From NCBI RefSeq assembly GCF_037042905.1, contig NC_087246.1, forward strand, positions 34,218,001 through 34,282,000: 64,000 nt of DNA, read 5' to 3'. The notes below the pieces were generated by a model. It saw only the letters and a list, made by a program, of their open reading frames with translations. It ran no database searches and was not told the origin of the DNA. The translations under genes and the position numbers were made by a program. This document shows positions 12,725 to 26,454 of this stretch, piece after piece. The DNA is from Lytechinus pictus (lineage: Eukaryota > Echinodermata > Echinoidea > Temnopleuroida > Toxopneustidae). Position 1 is the first letter of the stretch, and each line of letters opens with the position of its first letter.

Positions 12725-12998
12725 GGGCCCCATCTTACAAAGAGTTGTGATTGATCTGATCAACCACAACTATGATGGCAAGCAACATCAAAATATAAAA
12801 TGCAAATTTGTTCAACATATTTTCCAGATATATGATGTATACTCATACATTCATTGTTCTCTTGGAGATTCAGTGTGATTCTTTTTATTTACTAAGGATA
12901 TTGTGCAAATTTCCTGTATTGAAAATTATGGAATGGATGGATTTCCATACAGTTGAGATTGATTAGATCAATCTTAACTCTTTGTAAGACGGGCCCCG
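12725..12998. mobile_element. MITE, family GGGCCCCATCTTACAAAG, copy 2
   Basis: Termini GGGCCCCATCTTACAAAGAG and CTTTGTAAGACGGGCCCC are near-perfect inverted repeats. The next 12-15 bp (TTGTGATTGATCTGATCAA) also recur inverted at the right end. Copy 1 at 7635 is shorter internally. Confidence 0.85.
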
Positions 12999-13373
12999 GG
13001 TCTCAGGTGTTGTCCTCGGGCTGGCATCTTAAGTCCTTTCGCAGTATCCACAAGTGCCTCATAATTGTTACGTCATAAATATAACTTTCTAAGTTGTGAA
13101 TTAATCATGCACCCACACACTCAGATTGAAAGAATGAAACGATTCTAGACTATTGAATGTTCCATAATTCATTCTTTTGATTGCATAATGTAAAACGATA
13201 AAAGGGCAACTTGTTATTTTAAAGAAAGAAAGAAAATTATAGATTTTAAGAAAAGTATCACAATGGGTGGGGGCGCCCCTGTTAAAGAAGTGAAAAATGG
13301 GTAAATCGATTTAAAAAAGGAAGAATTTATAAAGTGAAGTATGTGTCGTGTAACTCTATATTATACCCCTATT

Positions 13374-13975
13374 TTTAAAGGACAAGTCCACCCCAACAAA
13401 AAGTTGATTTGAATAAAAAGAGAAAAATCCAACAAGCATAACACTGAAAATTTCATCAAAATCGGATGTAAAATAAGAAAGTTATGACATTTCAAAGTTT
13501 CGCTTAATTTCACAAAACAATTATATGCACATCCTGGTGGGTATGTAAATGAGAAGACTGTGACGTCATCCACTCACTATTTCTTTTGTATTTTATTATA
13601 TGAAATATGAAATATTCAAATTTTCTCCTCATTGTCAAGTGATACAACAATTAATTCCTCCCTGAACGTGTGGAATTAGCATTTTAATACTATATGGTCC
13701 AGTCAAGTTGGTCCTTATTGTCAAATCTGTAACAAATTAAATATTGTATAATTCAAACAATAAAAAACAAAAGAAATAGTGAGTGATTGACATCATCGAC
13801 TGACTCACCTAGTTATGCATATCACTGTTTTGTGAAAAATAAGCGAAAATTTAAAATGTCATAACTTTCTTATTTTACATCCGATTTTGATGAAATTTTC
13901 AGCACTATGCTAGTTTGATTTTTTTCTCTATTTATTCAAGTCAGCATTTTTCCTGTGGTGGACTTGACCTTTAAA
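13374..13975. mobile_element. Long-palindrome MITE, well-preserved copy
   Basis: About 600 bp. The outer roughly 125 bp at each end are inverted copies (left end TTAAAGGACAAGTCCACC; right end GGTGGACTTGACCTTTAA; shared inner block CATAACTTTCTTATTTTACA). A second inverted block lies further in (GTGACGTCATCCACTCACTA versus TAGTGAGTGATTGACATCAT). No open reading frame. TTAA-like borders. Confidence 0.88.
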
Positions 13976-16108
13976 TTGGGAGGTCATATTTCCCCTATAT
14001 AACCCCCTCCCCCGACGCTGTCACTGGGCACAGCCCCATATTCACTTTATAGATCCACAACCCTTAACATGGGTTGCTGAATATAGAGGCCAGTCCATAC
14101 CGGCATAGCATTACAATCAACACGGTCAACAGGCATTGATCGATTTAAAATCAACTATAAATAGGAGTTGGACTCCCTTGAAATACACATTAGGAATGTT
14201 TCATTTATGAATCTTTTTATTTCTCCTCCATAACCCGTCTTTCGCTCATCTTTTTTTCATTTACTTTAAGTATGCTGAGATATTAGTGGTGTTGTTTCAT
14301 AAATTCTTGCAGTATTAGAAAGTTTGAGAGTAGATTTTTTTTGGAAAAGGGGATTGGAGGGAGTGATTCCATTTCCTACATGTTGCAGTGGATTGCTATA
14401 GATTTTAATATATATAGAAGCATGACAATAAAAACTGATTTTCTCGGCTTATAGATCTTTGTGTACCAGCCCCTTGTTAAATTTTACTGCCCTTCATGAA
14501 CTAATATGATCAAGCCCAATATTGACAAGAGAAGATAAACCATCTCCCCTTAAAGTCTTTTTAATTTTCACTTGTTCCTCGTGACGGATTAGGCCATGAT
14601 CCGCGCTGGAGTCCTCGGGGATTTATGAGAAATCACACCAATTAAAATGTCCTAACTTAATGTCATAAGCATAACTCCCTGCTCAACATGGAAATGGTAG
14701 GGTAATATTCAGCCGGTGTCTTTGAGGGGTGGGAATGGTTGTGAGGCAAACCGGACAAATATTCAGGAAATTGAAATGATTAACAAATAATAATAACAAT
14801 AATACGACCTTGTAAAGTATTCCTGAGTGTGTTCATATCTAACGCTGATGTTGGATAAAATTTTGTGATACATTTAGTTTCATTGGATTATAATAGTAAA
14901 TTGAATACAAATATATGAATTGAGGAAGATAGAAAAGATAGAGAGGGTGAGAGGGTGTATGTGTGTGTATGAGTGAGAAAGAGACAGAAATAGTGGAGAA
15001 AGGTAAATATATGCGAGAGAAAGTGGGGGAAAACAAGAGAAGACATTTACGTGTGTGTGTGTGTGTGTGGGTGGGTATGTGTATGTATATACAGTACATG
15101 CATGAATACTAAATAGGCCTAAATTTTAATATAACACCCCCATATGGAGTCATAAACTTTTTTATCTTTGAAAATTAGTCTATATCGCTATTGAAACATT
15201 ATGGTAAATTTCACAACTTTCCGAATCATCTTGCATATACCCCGTTTTGATAATGAGGTCACTCACCCCATTGCCTCCCAAGACGCCCCCGCGGTCTTTC
15301 CATCTCCAAATTGCTTCGGGTGACTTGCTCGCGTGGATACTCACTCGTTACGCCTCTCGGATCAAGTGAAGAATACCTGGGGTTTTCTACGTCGTGGAAT
15401 GTTTATGGAAAATGTCATCGCAAATTTAGGCCGCCAAGAAAAATATAATTAAGTGGATGACAGTCCTTGATTGGTATGTATTTATACAGAGAGACCCACA
15501 ACCGATCGACAAATCTTCCTTGAGAATGGCAAACATGCTGTCACTCTGTTAGCCCTAGTAGGGGGCAGCAAATTCCCTTCTTCGTCATGTATCAGTTTCA
15601 TAACAAGGTTTGTGGGTTATCTCGCCTTTTTGTTAGATTAATTTTTAAGACCTGTCTCATCTTTGAAGTGATTTCCGTGAATTTATTCTTAAAAAAAGGA
15701 GGGGGGACGATAATAGAATGCATTTAATTATAAAAAAACGCGTGATGTCGATGAGAATAGTCACTCAAACCAATTAAAGGATGAAAAACTAATATCCACT
15801 AAAATCATTAATCGTTTGCACGGATATGAATTAATATATACATTTTAACTGGTGTAATATCTCAGTGAAAGTTGTTCCATAACTGTCTTTGATTTAAGTC
15901 GTGAATAAAAGGGGACCAAAGATAAAAGCTTAGGGCACTCCAATTCACGAGTACTTTTGTAATTGCGGATTTTTCTTGTGCAATAGATTAGTTAAACTTG
16001 ACTTGCAAATTATATGAAAATGATTCCAATCTTTCATGTTCATTTTGTTTTTAGTCGACACCATTACCAGATGTAAGATGTCATGTTCAGTCATCACAAC
16101 GAACCTTG
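13976..16108. other. No gene seen
   Basis: AT-rich DNA with a GA/GT-rich low-complexity segment at about 14940-15090, including a (GT)n run. Nothing else recognisable. Confidence 0.6.
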
Positions 16109-16338
16109 TACACTGTAAAAAAAATATTGGGTAAAATGCTAACCAGCATGAGGGTAATTATGTGCCCAACCAATTTTGGGCCGTATTTTACCCAATGAGT
16201 AAGTTAAAAAAATATAAGCAGGAATTACTTTAGTAATAAACACTGGATAAATAGAAATGCCGAAAAGAAATGCCAAATATTGGTTGGACACATATTTACC
16301 CTCACGGAGCATTTTTGCCCAATATTTTATAGAGTGTA
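16109..16338. mobile_element. MITE, family ATTGGGTAAAA, copy 1
   Basis: Ends TACACTGTAAAAAAAATATT and TATTTTATAGAGTGTA. Subterminal TTGGGTAAAATGCT and AGCATTTTTGCCCAA are inverted. Inner blocks GAGGGTAATTATGTG.CC and GG.CACATATTTACCCTC are also inverted. Non-coding. Confidence 0.85.
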
Positions 16339-19300
16339 GAATAACAAAGGCTTAGGTTAATTCGGATGATATACCATCACTCGGTATGGAACCCCCCCCC
16401 CCCCTTCCCCTTGGCTTGGCTGCGACTTAATCGGTCATCCCTTTAAATTGTACAGTTCCAACTTCAATCATGGCAAGGAGAAGCCGTGACATAGCCCTTA
16501 GCAAACCTGATACCCCTGCGTCACACTCCATTAAACTCGCCGACTTGTCCCATCACCTCGCCCCAGTCTTTTACCTGAATTGTAATCACGTGACAAACAG
16601 CCTGTAGCACGTGGTTTCCGGTTACAACTTTGCGTTTTGTCATTCCGCGCGCGTATTCGGCTGAGCAAGTCGGGTCGATCGCGTTTTCTCGAGAAGCGAT
16701 CGGGGGAAGCGAATTGTTTTTGGAGGGGCGGAAGAAGGGGAAGACTAGGGTATATTGCCTTATTGGGCTAAAATATTGATAGCTTTACTTTTACTTGTTC
16801 AAAATGTATAGGCTCCAGCAGGCGTGATGCTACAGAGAGGGAAAGGGATTGGGCCTATAGGGCTAAGGCTCCCACCCCAAGGGCCGATAGGAACGATTTT
16901 GAAGAGGGGGTGCTGGTTTGGAAAAAAAATTACAACCTTAAAAAAAATAGCATACCAACCTTATTTCGAGGGGATTTTGAGTATGTTGTATAACATCCGC
17001 ATCACGCCCAGGAAAATTCTACAAAATCTCCGCTTCCCATCTCCATACGTACATCCCCATCCCTCAATGATCGGCAATGGTCACAATTATCACGTTTAAT
17101 CGAAATTAGCTATGGTAAATGTATATATATAACATAAAATAAATATATATATCTTTCTTTCGTTTTGTGAATGCCATGTTTTGACCAAGTAATTTTAGAT
17201 GACATTTTTTTAGACTTTCTGACACAGATAGCCAAATTGTGAACTACATTGTCGATTTTACTGCAAGAAACTTATCTAAAAAGATATGTAAACTTGTGTA
17301 TACTAGTGTATGAAGGGTTCAGCCCAAATTTGCTTAACCCTATTGCAGGTCACCCGATATTATTACTAGTATGTGGTTCATCTGTTTAAATGCAATCCTC
17401 ACAAGTGACACGACTGTCACCGCCTCTGTCTGAAGGCGGTGCGTGTATGTCTACCCCACACACTCTACTCCCAAACTGCTCACGGCTCGACATCCATCGG
17501 CCTAATTGACACCCGATATCCTCCGATCGATACTATCAATAAATGCCGCGCGCAATCAGGGCGCACACACGTTGAGTGCTCCATGCGCAGCGAGAGCTAC
17601 CAAAATTACGTTCCCATAGCTGCTTACACGCGAGGAAGGTCAGCAATGATTATGCATTTTTAAATCCATATTTTTCTTCAAATATGGTAGAGCAGTAATG
17701 ATGCACTTTAGTCGCCCTTTAAACTGCAATCCCATGATAAATGAAGAAAGTTTAATTACAATATTTGTAAAACCAGCGCTATAAGTAAGCATTGGGAACG
17801 TAGCTTTGATGTGATCATAGAATTACATGCGGATGGTAGGCTAGCTGTGTTAGAATATGAGCCTGAGGACTAAGTATTGGATACATTTGGAAACGTGTTT
17901 GGAAGCACGGGCAGGCATTTTTCCAGGGGTAAAAAGCACTTCCAATTTGAGATCCTTTCACTGGTTTCAGCTATCCATTTTCGTAAACAAGCCTTCCCCA
18001 CTTACCTTATATACAACCAGGATTCTTTAAAGGTACCCGTTATCTGGCGCTGAAATGGATTTGATTATTGTTGAACGAGCACGCTTTCAAAGTTGTTTTT
18101 AGCGAGTTCTTCTGTTAGGCCTTTGCACAGATAAATGTCAACAAAATTTTTGTGTAATGCATATGCTATTTCTCTGTCCAAAAGTTTGAAAAAAAAAGCA
18201 AATAAGTAAAAATTTATTTGCTAAAACATTTATAAGGAATGAATAGTGTAATAAACACACACTCACATCCCAATATATATATAATTATGTTTATATACGT
18301 ATAGATCCATATATTCATCATGTCCATATGAATTATGTGTTAGTAAGTAAACTTAGAAGCCAAGTTGGATGAATGTTTGAGGAATTTTGACGAAAATATT
18401 ACAATTTTTAATTCAACCTTCTCTTCATTCTTGTTTGCCTGGAATTATCAAATAATCTCTCGAATATCAAAAGATAACTCTGAAAAGGTTGTGAAGCAAT
18501 TTATCGATACAAAGATTGGATAGTTGGATACTTCTAGGCCTATATAATAATAGTCTACTTCTCCTTGGCTCGGTGAATCAAATTTAAGGTGCAAAACATA
18601 TATAACCCTGTTCACGGCTGTAAACTGCGCACGAGCAGAAAAAGGTAATTGGAGACAACCATGAAGGTGGCTTTCAAATTCACTGACATAGGCATTTGTG
18701 ATTTGATGATTATTCATGTATTCCTTTCAAAATATTTATCGCATCCAAGCTAAAGAGTAATAAATAGAGCCTTCATAATCACTGGTATTTGACAGTAGCC
18801 TAAACAATAGTCAAATGTGCCAAAGGCAGACAATAAAACAGATTTCCAAACTTTATACCTGATGTACTATTCTAGTCACCTGGTCTATACAATGCCTTTT
18901 GTTCTTAGAATTTGAATACTCTACCGGTAAAGTTTACGCAACATCTACATTTGAAAATGATAGTGCTTATCCTAATGAAAAATCACAAAGGTCATTTGAG
19001 AAAAGTTGATCATGAGCTAACCATGAACTGGCTTATTATGAGCGGTCATTGGGCGGTTGATGTGCCACTGCGCCCCGGTAGTATGTCCCCTTCTTGCCCG
19101 CCCTTCATTCCTCGAACATCACATCCTTCCTATCTAAGAAGTCATTGTCTACCTTCCATCCTACACCATGCAGGGTATTAGATTGATATAGCATACCAGT
19201 CTCGTTAATCTTCTTTGCTTTCATACCACCATCCATTATGCTACGGTCAGATCAACGAAACAAACTCCAAAACGATCAATGATAGGTCATAGGAAATAAC

Positions 19301-20210
19301 GTGATATAGCTTTGATCGGCATTTCGTCTTCGACGATCGGTGCGACCTCTCTGCCTGCTTGGCGTGACGAAAAGACATATATCCTTTCTAATAACTTTAC
19401 TAATGTGTTTCCTTCGTGAGCCAAAAGAATTATCGGCATCCAGGCCGGTGCCTCGTCGGGTATACTGTATAGGCCTTCTTTTTGCTGGAGTATCATTTCC
19501 CACTGTCATAATCAACCCATTCAATTCACATAGGTTTTTAACATAGCGATTGGATTTAAGATTTCAGAATGACCGTCAGTCCTAAATTGGACTATATTAT
19601 TTATTGTAGTTTCTCGCAGTACGTATGACTTAATAATTTGTAAACAATGACAATTTTAAAGCATACCCTTTGATAATAATTGATTTCAATTAAGCACTTT
19701 TCACCAAATTTAGAACATATTGTTATAAACATTCATAAAAAAGGGATAAAAATTATATATATTTTTGACATCTAACTTATGGAAGATTAGAATGCTTTAC
19801 TTTATACCTGACTTAACTCACCCCCCCCCCTTTTTTTAAGTGAGGGCCTTAAACATTTATATCATTTATGGAAAGGTGAATAGTGCCTTTAAGAAGATTC
19901 TTTTCATTCCGCTAATGTGCATCTCTGATATAAGTTGATAATATAACCTAGCGATCGATTTCAAGTACGTCAAGTATTGTTTGGTTGTTCCAAGTGCCTC
20001 TTCAGATTCTTAACGTGATCTCGCCTTCTCAAGGTATCCAGGGGTCATCTTCACACTGGCCACATGTCAACCTCTACCTTCCTTATTTACAGGGGCAACT
20101 GAACTGATTTGAAAATGGGAGGGGCTGAGCTGAAAGTGTGTGTGCGGGGAGTGGGGTACGTGCTTGACCATGCTAAAAATCATAAATCCCCTACTGGAAA
20201 AGAACACAGT
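16339..20210. other. No gene seen; one CpG-rich patch
   Basis: Contains a GC/CpG-richer stretch at about 16480-16740 with two CACGTG boxes (16587-16592 and 16608-16613), a GC-richer patch at about 17410-17650, and AT-rich remainder. Short open frames at 16824-17099, 17439-17663 and 19276-19546 show no recognisable domain. Confidence 0.5.
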
Positions 20211-20503
20211 GGCCCGTATTCTGAAGTCAGGTTTAACTTAGACCATGGTCTAACTCTGTGTTAAAATTATGGGAAGCCAAAAGTTTTATTAAGTTGTATG
20301 TTTCTGATGTTTACTGTGCTCTTTCCTGATTCATCGATAGTGAATACAATAATCTATTTATATTTCCTACACAATTATGAATGATCAGAGAGGTGAAATA
20401 TTATATCACTACTGTTAGTGATTTATGTAACAATTGGCTATCCATACTTAAACCACAACTTTAAACCTGAGTTAAATTTAAACCCGACTTCAGAATACGA
20501 GCC
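20211..20503. mobile_element. MITE, family GGCCCGTATTCTGAAGTC, copy 2
   Basis: Left GGCCCGTATTCTGAAGTCAG, right CCCGACTTCAGAATACGAGCC. Interior palindromic half TTAGACCATGGTCTAA is intact. Flanked on both sides by AGT, a possible 3-bp target duplication. Confidence 0.85.
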
Positions 20504-20527
20504 AGTGTCTCACAGTGTGATCACAGT

Positions 20528-20843
20528 GGCCCGTATTCTGCAGTCGGGTTTAATTCAAACTCTGGTTTTAAGTTGTGGATTAACTATGGAAAGCCAGTTG
20601 TTACATAAATCTCTAACAGTAGAGGTTCTCAATGAATCAGCTCATTTGACTCCAAAACCATTATTAACTGCCTGGGAAGGATAAGTATAACAATAATTGT
20701 CTTCACCATTAAATAATTAGTGAAGAGCACAGTTTACATGAGAAGCATTCACTGTAAACAAAATTTTGACACGTTTGTTTTCCTATAATTTTAGCACAGA
20801 GTTAGACCATGGTCTAAGTTAAACCCGACTTCAGAATACTGGC
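20528..20843. mobile_element. MITE, family GGCCCGTATTCTGAAGTC, copy 3 (opposite orientation)
   Basis: Left GGCCCGTATTCTGCAGTCGG, right CCCGACTTCAGAATACTGGCC. The interior order is reversed relative to copy 2 only 24 bp away: the TTAGACCATGGTCTAA block is near the right end here. AGT occurs at both borders. Confidence 0.83.
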
Positions 20844-23144
20844 CAGTGTGTTCACATAGTGGACTGTGTAAAAATATCATTCACGCTTTTAAAGTGCTCA
20901 AATTCAACAGTGTGAAGATATCTTCACACTGTGGACACCTCGACAGTGTGACTGTTCACAGCGTGTCCAAGAAGTGGATTAAGTAAAATATGTGATCCAT
21001 ACTGTGAACACACTGAGGAACACAGCGTTCCTTCCAGGAGGGTCAGACAGTCATTTTAAAGATTTGTACTGAACTACTGAATCTCATTCTTTTTTTTGCA
21101 GGAGTTTCTGCATTTTATTCATAAATCAATAATAATTCATTATTGATAATTCATCCCGATAGGCTGAAGGTTTAAACCATTTTAACGAATTTCGACATGG
21201 GAATTCCTGCCTTGGATCCACTTGCATGCACCAACAGGGTACCCCCAACATGTCACCCTTTCATTGAAATTGTATGCAACATTTCCTTTATTCTTGATAG
21301 GAATGTCTCCGGCATGTATAAGTGGGCCACTCGAAACCTGATGAATTTCAACCATGAACATAATTCGCCCCACCTTTTCCACATAAAATGCATCATTATA
21401 TTGAACAGTGGTAAGACTGGACAATCTTTTCGAGTCTTGTATAAGTATATATTTCATATCTATTCATAACTTTTCACTTACTCCCGAACAAAATATTTAC
21501 CTATCAACCCTTTGCCAGAGTTTGCGCACAGTCACACCCCACACACGCATGTGATGTTGTGACTACATCGGTACATCGTTGATTGCTAATACCAGTGCCC
21601 ATCTCTCAGCTGTCGCCGAGTTGCCCGGGGGAGAGTAAGCTGTAGTTGGTGGAGACGCGTTTTTAAACGAACGCCCAAACATTGACTTTCACTTATCGTT
21701 GTTTGCAAAGATTACAATCGTACAACAGGAACCTTAAAGATCCCTGGCGTCGATATGTCACACCTATCCCTATCTTGGTTAGACGTGTCCTGAAGGGTGT
21801 CTTCAAATATCTTTGGGTCATGTAACATACCTTTCTTGTCAACTCGACGCTGTGCCATCCATTTCCTGACACGCGGAAGTAATGTCTGTCGTATAAATAA
21901 ACCAGAATACTTAAAGATGACGAGAAAATGGGCTGACAAGGAACATGTATGTTTGTTGGATAAAATAACACCAAATGCTGTGTGAATCTTAGAAATATTT
22001 GTGCATATTTATCACTGCATGAAACAGGCGCCGGTAAGACCGAGCATGTCTCTTGTTTTTTAAACATAAAGAGTAGCAATTACTTTCATTATCGCGATTG
22101 AAGCCGTGTGAGTTACTGTGACGATGACTATAGTGCCTATTAAAAAAAACTTTCTTGCAATAGTTACGTCATCAATGGTAAAATATGCATTATATTATTT
22201 CGGATTGTGTTAGAAACATAAAGAAACTTCGTTACCATGGTTAAGCCTACAGAGTAACAGCCATATCCCAGTTACAGTGGTTACCTCATGGTTGAGTAAA
22301 GATTATCGTAAGAAGATGGGGGTAAATATGAGAAAGATGTGGAGCGGAAGGAAGTAGTCGAAGAAAAGGAGGGCGACGATTGCACGGGGTGCTAATGTGT
22401 GAATGATGTAATGGAGATGATGATGATGATAATGATGATGGTAATGATGGTTATAGTGTGTGATGGTGTTGGTTGGTATTGGTGGTGGTGGTGATGATGG
22501 GGATAATGATGGTAGTAATGATGATGATCATGATGATTGTGATGGTGGTGATGATGATGATGATGGTGATGATGGTGGTGGTGTTGGTTGTGGTATTGAC
22601 GATAATGTATACGATGGTGGAGATGGTATGATTGTTACATGATTGTGATACCATGCTATCAACATGATCAAGGTATGCTAATAAGATATCACAAGATAAA
22701 GAAAATAATGCAATATCATATATAAGAACACAATTAAAATCACCAGTTAATCATGTTTCATTGAGCTTAATCTAGCATTCCTACCGTAATTGAGCCTACC
22801 TTTTAATTTGTCCTCCAAATTATTATTCATGCGCTCTTTTAATGGACAATCTAATTCTATTCGAGTAAAAAAACATGGATAGAATATATACGTGACGTGT
22901 ATTGGGGCAGGGGAATTGCTAGAGCCGTTGGCACATGTTTTTGTTTTCAAATTGTTCCAGACAATATATCAGAAGAGATCCATTAACGCTTACATGGTGC
23001 TGGCTCCATCCCGTGATTTATTTTTACTATTACCTCCATTCATAGCCAAATGTTGTTTTAAGATCATTGATATTGAAACATAATTAAAGATAATAATGAT
23101 TATGTTTACAGTTAGGAACTTTCAGTAAGCGTCCTGACTGAAAG
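20844..23144. other. No gene seen
   Basis: AT-rich spacer with repeated CACTGTG/CACAGTGTG-type words at about 20845-21020, a GAT-rich microsatellite (separate entry) and no supported exon. Confidence 0.55.
22410..22640. repeat. (GAT)n-rich degenerate microsatellite
   Basis: About 230 bp of GATGATGATAAT/GGTGGTGATGAT mixtures. Open frames across it (Gly/Asp- or Thr/Ile-rich) are artefacts. Confidence 0.95.
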
Positions 23145-23189
23145 TCTTCAGAGACATTGCCTCAAGGAGCTTGGTGTTGTCGTGTCTCT

Positions 23190-23350
23190 TTATATAGTTC
23201 TCTTGGGTTATTTGGAGGCGGTACAATGATAAATTATCTGAATACTGGAGATTCGTGGTTCGAATTACACCTATATAACGATAACATTTATGGTCGGCTC
23301 CCAGACGTAAATAATCATATCTGATTGATACTCGTCTGTAAAAACCAAAA
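23190..23350 (+). mobile_element. tRNA-headed SINE, family with CAGACGT..ATCATATCTGA body, copy 1
   Basis: A B-box-like GTGGTTCGAATTAC at about 23251-23264 is followed by a body containing GTCGGCTCCCAGACGT and AATCATATCTGATTGATACT. The body matches the segment at 61400-61465, which defines a repeated family. Borders are approximate. Confidence 0.6.
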
Positions 23351-23369
23351 TACACAAATACGCAGCCTC

Positions 23370-23460
23370 ACACACGCACGCGCGCACACGCACACATACC
23401 CACCACCACACACTCACATACCACACACACACCCACACACCCTCTCACACACACACTTGC
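23370..23460. repeat. (CA)n-rich tract
   Basis: ACACAC with CG and CC interruptions, directly after the SINE body; it may be the SINE tail. Confidence 0.9.
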
Positions 23461-25327
23461 ATTTGCAGTGACGCCATATTACAATTGCACGATTAGCCAC
23501 GATTGAAAGTAGATATCCAATCTTGTAAAAAAAATTGTAGGACACTTTCCCATTAAGTAGATTGGCAGGAATCATATGATACTGTATATATCCGATAGGA
23601 ACTAATGAGTTTCGACATGAGATAGCGCCCAATTCATTACCGAAAATTAGTTCATCGCAATCACGACAATCGCAGATAAACTCTTCCAACAAATGTTTCC
23701 ATTCATCATGATTATTATTTTCATTCACGTTATGATTGGGACGAATAGGAAACGTGTGGTTCTGTGGTCACTTATATAGGACGTCAAGGCCAGATACAAT
23801 TCAAATTTTCTGTTCATGTGGAGATAATAATAATAATAATGATAATAATAACGGTATATTTACCCAGGGTAGCCACTTCAGTTCCGAAAACTATTCTCCC
23901 AGTGGGCCCTGCTATTATTAGGAGAAAAAAAATAAATGAATGGAAATGACATATTGAGCCATAAATATTGGTTTTAAAATATATGATACTCTATATCTTT
24001 CACCAGTATTAACGATAGAATAAATATTGCCTTGAAAAGCTTATATTAAGATGTCCCGTGCAGAAATACAATGATGTTTTGATATACTTATGGAACATTT
24101 TTTTTGTCATCACATACGATTATCAATGCGATTCCCAACCTAAACTTCCAGCAGATCTTCACAAGTGTTTTCTCAGAAATCTATATTCAATGTGTTACTA
24201 ACTTCTTCTATTTTCTAAATTATTTCGTTGTCTTTTGGGGTCACATTCGAGATATTGTTGGTTTTTTTAAATTTCATTTTTGATTACCTTGGCAGCATGT
24301 TCATCAGCAACCTCGCTTTATAATATCAATATTTCGGTATATTTCAATTGAATTCTCATGTTTTAGGCAGACCAGAGCTCTGTTTGTTTCTCTTTTCCGA
24401 TCTCTTTTATTACAATGTACATGGAATCCAAACCATAATCGTTAGTGCGACGCGAGACCGATACGAACCACGTGATCACTCATCTCCACAAATGTTTGTG
24501 GAATACCGCAGTTGCATTGCGGATCTCAGTTATTTGCATTTTCAATTTCTAGGCAATTTACGTTCCGGTTATGGGATGATTGGAAAGAAATTGAAACAAG
24601 AATCATATGAGATTCTTTCATATTTGGGAGGCCGGGTTTGAGGGATGAATTTATCCATTACGAAACCCCCAAATTTCAATGCATGTGGAATGCACTTTTG
24701 GTCACCGTTATAGACAGAATGTGAACTAGATCTAGGGCGATTCCATCTCGTCTTGCATATTTATCGCAATTAGTTTAAGTACTTGTAGGTTGTTAATGAC
24801 AGAAATATATGAAATATTTGTGAAGAGGGTACACATACCGTTATATTGCCTCTAACAAAGAAAGTATTTTTTATTATTATCGTGCTCTTACTTTTCACAA
24901 TGTGAAAAGTATTCTCATTGAAATTCTCATCTAAATTTTCGGCTTTTATAGGCCGATATAAATTCACCCATTAAGAGATATTTTTTTTTCTTAAGCTGGG
25001 CCACTGTACTGAATATACAAAGAGTTAAGTGGTGAAGTCTAAAAAAAGAAACAAATTGAGGATAGTCCTGTACATATATATAGCAGCAAAGCTAATGCAA
25101 AACTGTATCTTATTTTTTTATGAAGAGGTTCTCTCTGTCATTATTTGGTTTTTATTGCCCCCAGACTCCTTCCAAAAATATGATAAGCAAAAAAGGGGGA
25201 AATCACCCCACAACGCTTAATATTTATCTTCAAGTGTTGACAACATACGTGGATATATATACCAAGTGTGACGTAGACAATCAACGTAATTATACAAAGT
25301 TAAAGCTCGCAGATCGTGAAATTTGAA

Positions 25328-25445
25328 TTAATAATAATAATAACATAGGGTATTTATATTGCGCACATATCCACCTTGTATAGGTGCTCAAGGCGCTCCT
25401 ATATTACCCGGCTAAGCTAGGCGTTCAAAGCGCAATTATGTTAGA
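25328..25445. mobile_element. SINE-like fragment
   Basis: AAT repeat followed by TATTTATATTGCGCACATAT, GGTGCTCAAGGCGCT and GGCGTTCAAAGCGCA. This looks like the 3' part of a short interspersed repeat in minus orientation, with the AAT run as tail. The tRNA-like head is not seen. Confidence 0.45.
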
Positions 25446-26454
25446 TTATAACGGCCTACAAATGTGCACTAATGTATCTTCTGTATAAAGCTGTGGCAAA
25501 GTTCAAAGCTAAAATCAATAGCCCTGGATCCAACTTGCAAACTAACCAGACCAGTTAGAAACCAAAGAAGCCACCGTTTCGCTAAATTCTTCTATCAACA
25601 TAATAACATGTAATAAACGGCGTGTCCTTAAGACGAGAGTGGCATACGTTCGCAGGTGTTTCCTTTCCTCGTATGTAGATCTCCATTTTATACCCCATCG
25701 CTCCAAAATGGGTTATTTGAGTAGATCGGTCAATATTTTAGGGGCAATTTGGGAGAAATATCGATGAGAGAAGGTACATTTACCGAGGAACGCTTGGGCA
25801 CTCGGGATTTAATAAAATGGAGGCGCAGCAAGCTGTTACGTTAACTATTCCCAATTTTCCGACTCATCCTTTTGAATATCAAGCTTGCACGCAGTCTTGG
25901 CTCCGAATTCATTTTACGAATATGAGTTTCGAAATGAATTGTACATTTTGCCTCTATGCAAGAGTGTTTTCCCTTTTTATAAACTGCAAAATCAATTTAA
26001 AACTGGACAGTTTTGATGTAGGTATAAGGGATCGTGTATTTTATACATTGATTGTATATGTTTTTATATTTATTATTGTAAACTCACATCTTTAGTCTTT
26101 GGTCTAATTGAATTACTAGTAGTACAATGTAACAAGTTGATGTTATGTTATGTTATGTATGCAAATGACTTCTTCTTAGTGCTATATATTATAGAGATGA
26201 AATGGAGGCATAAAATAATAACCACCCCCCAAAAAAAGATTAGATAAATTTTGAGCAAATTATCTGCAGAATACTGGTTTGTAGAATAAGTTATTCAGCA
26301 TTGAACGTGCAAGTGAAGGAGGCAATTTCAGGGAAACTCAGACAATGAAATGAAATACGAAATTAGGAATGAGAATATTTTCCCCTCAACATATTTAGTG
26401 ATATTTTGTCTATTACTCTTCTAAGGGTGCGTTTAGGCGCCACTTTTTTACCCT

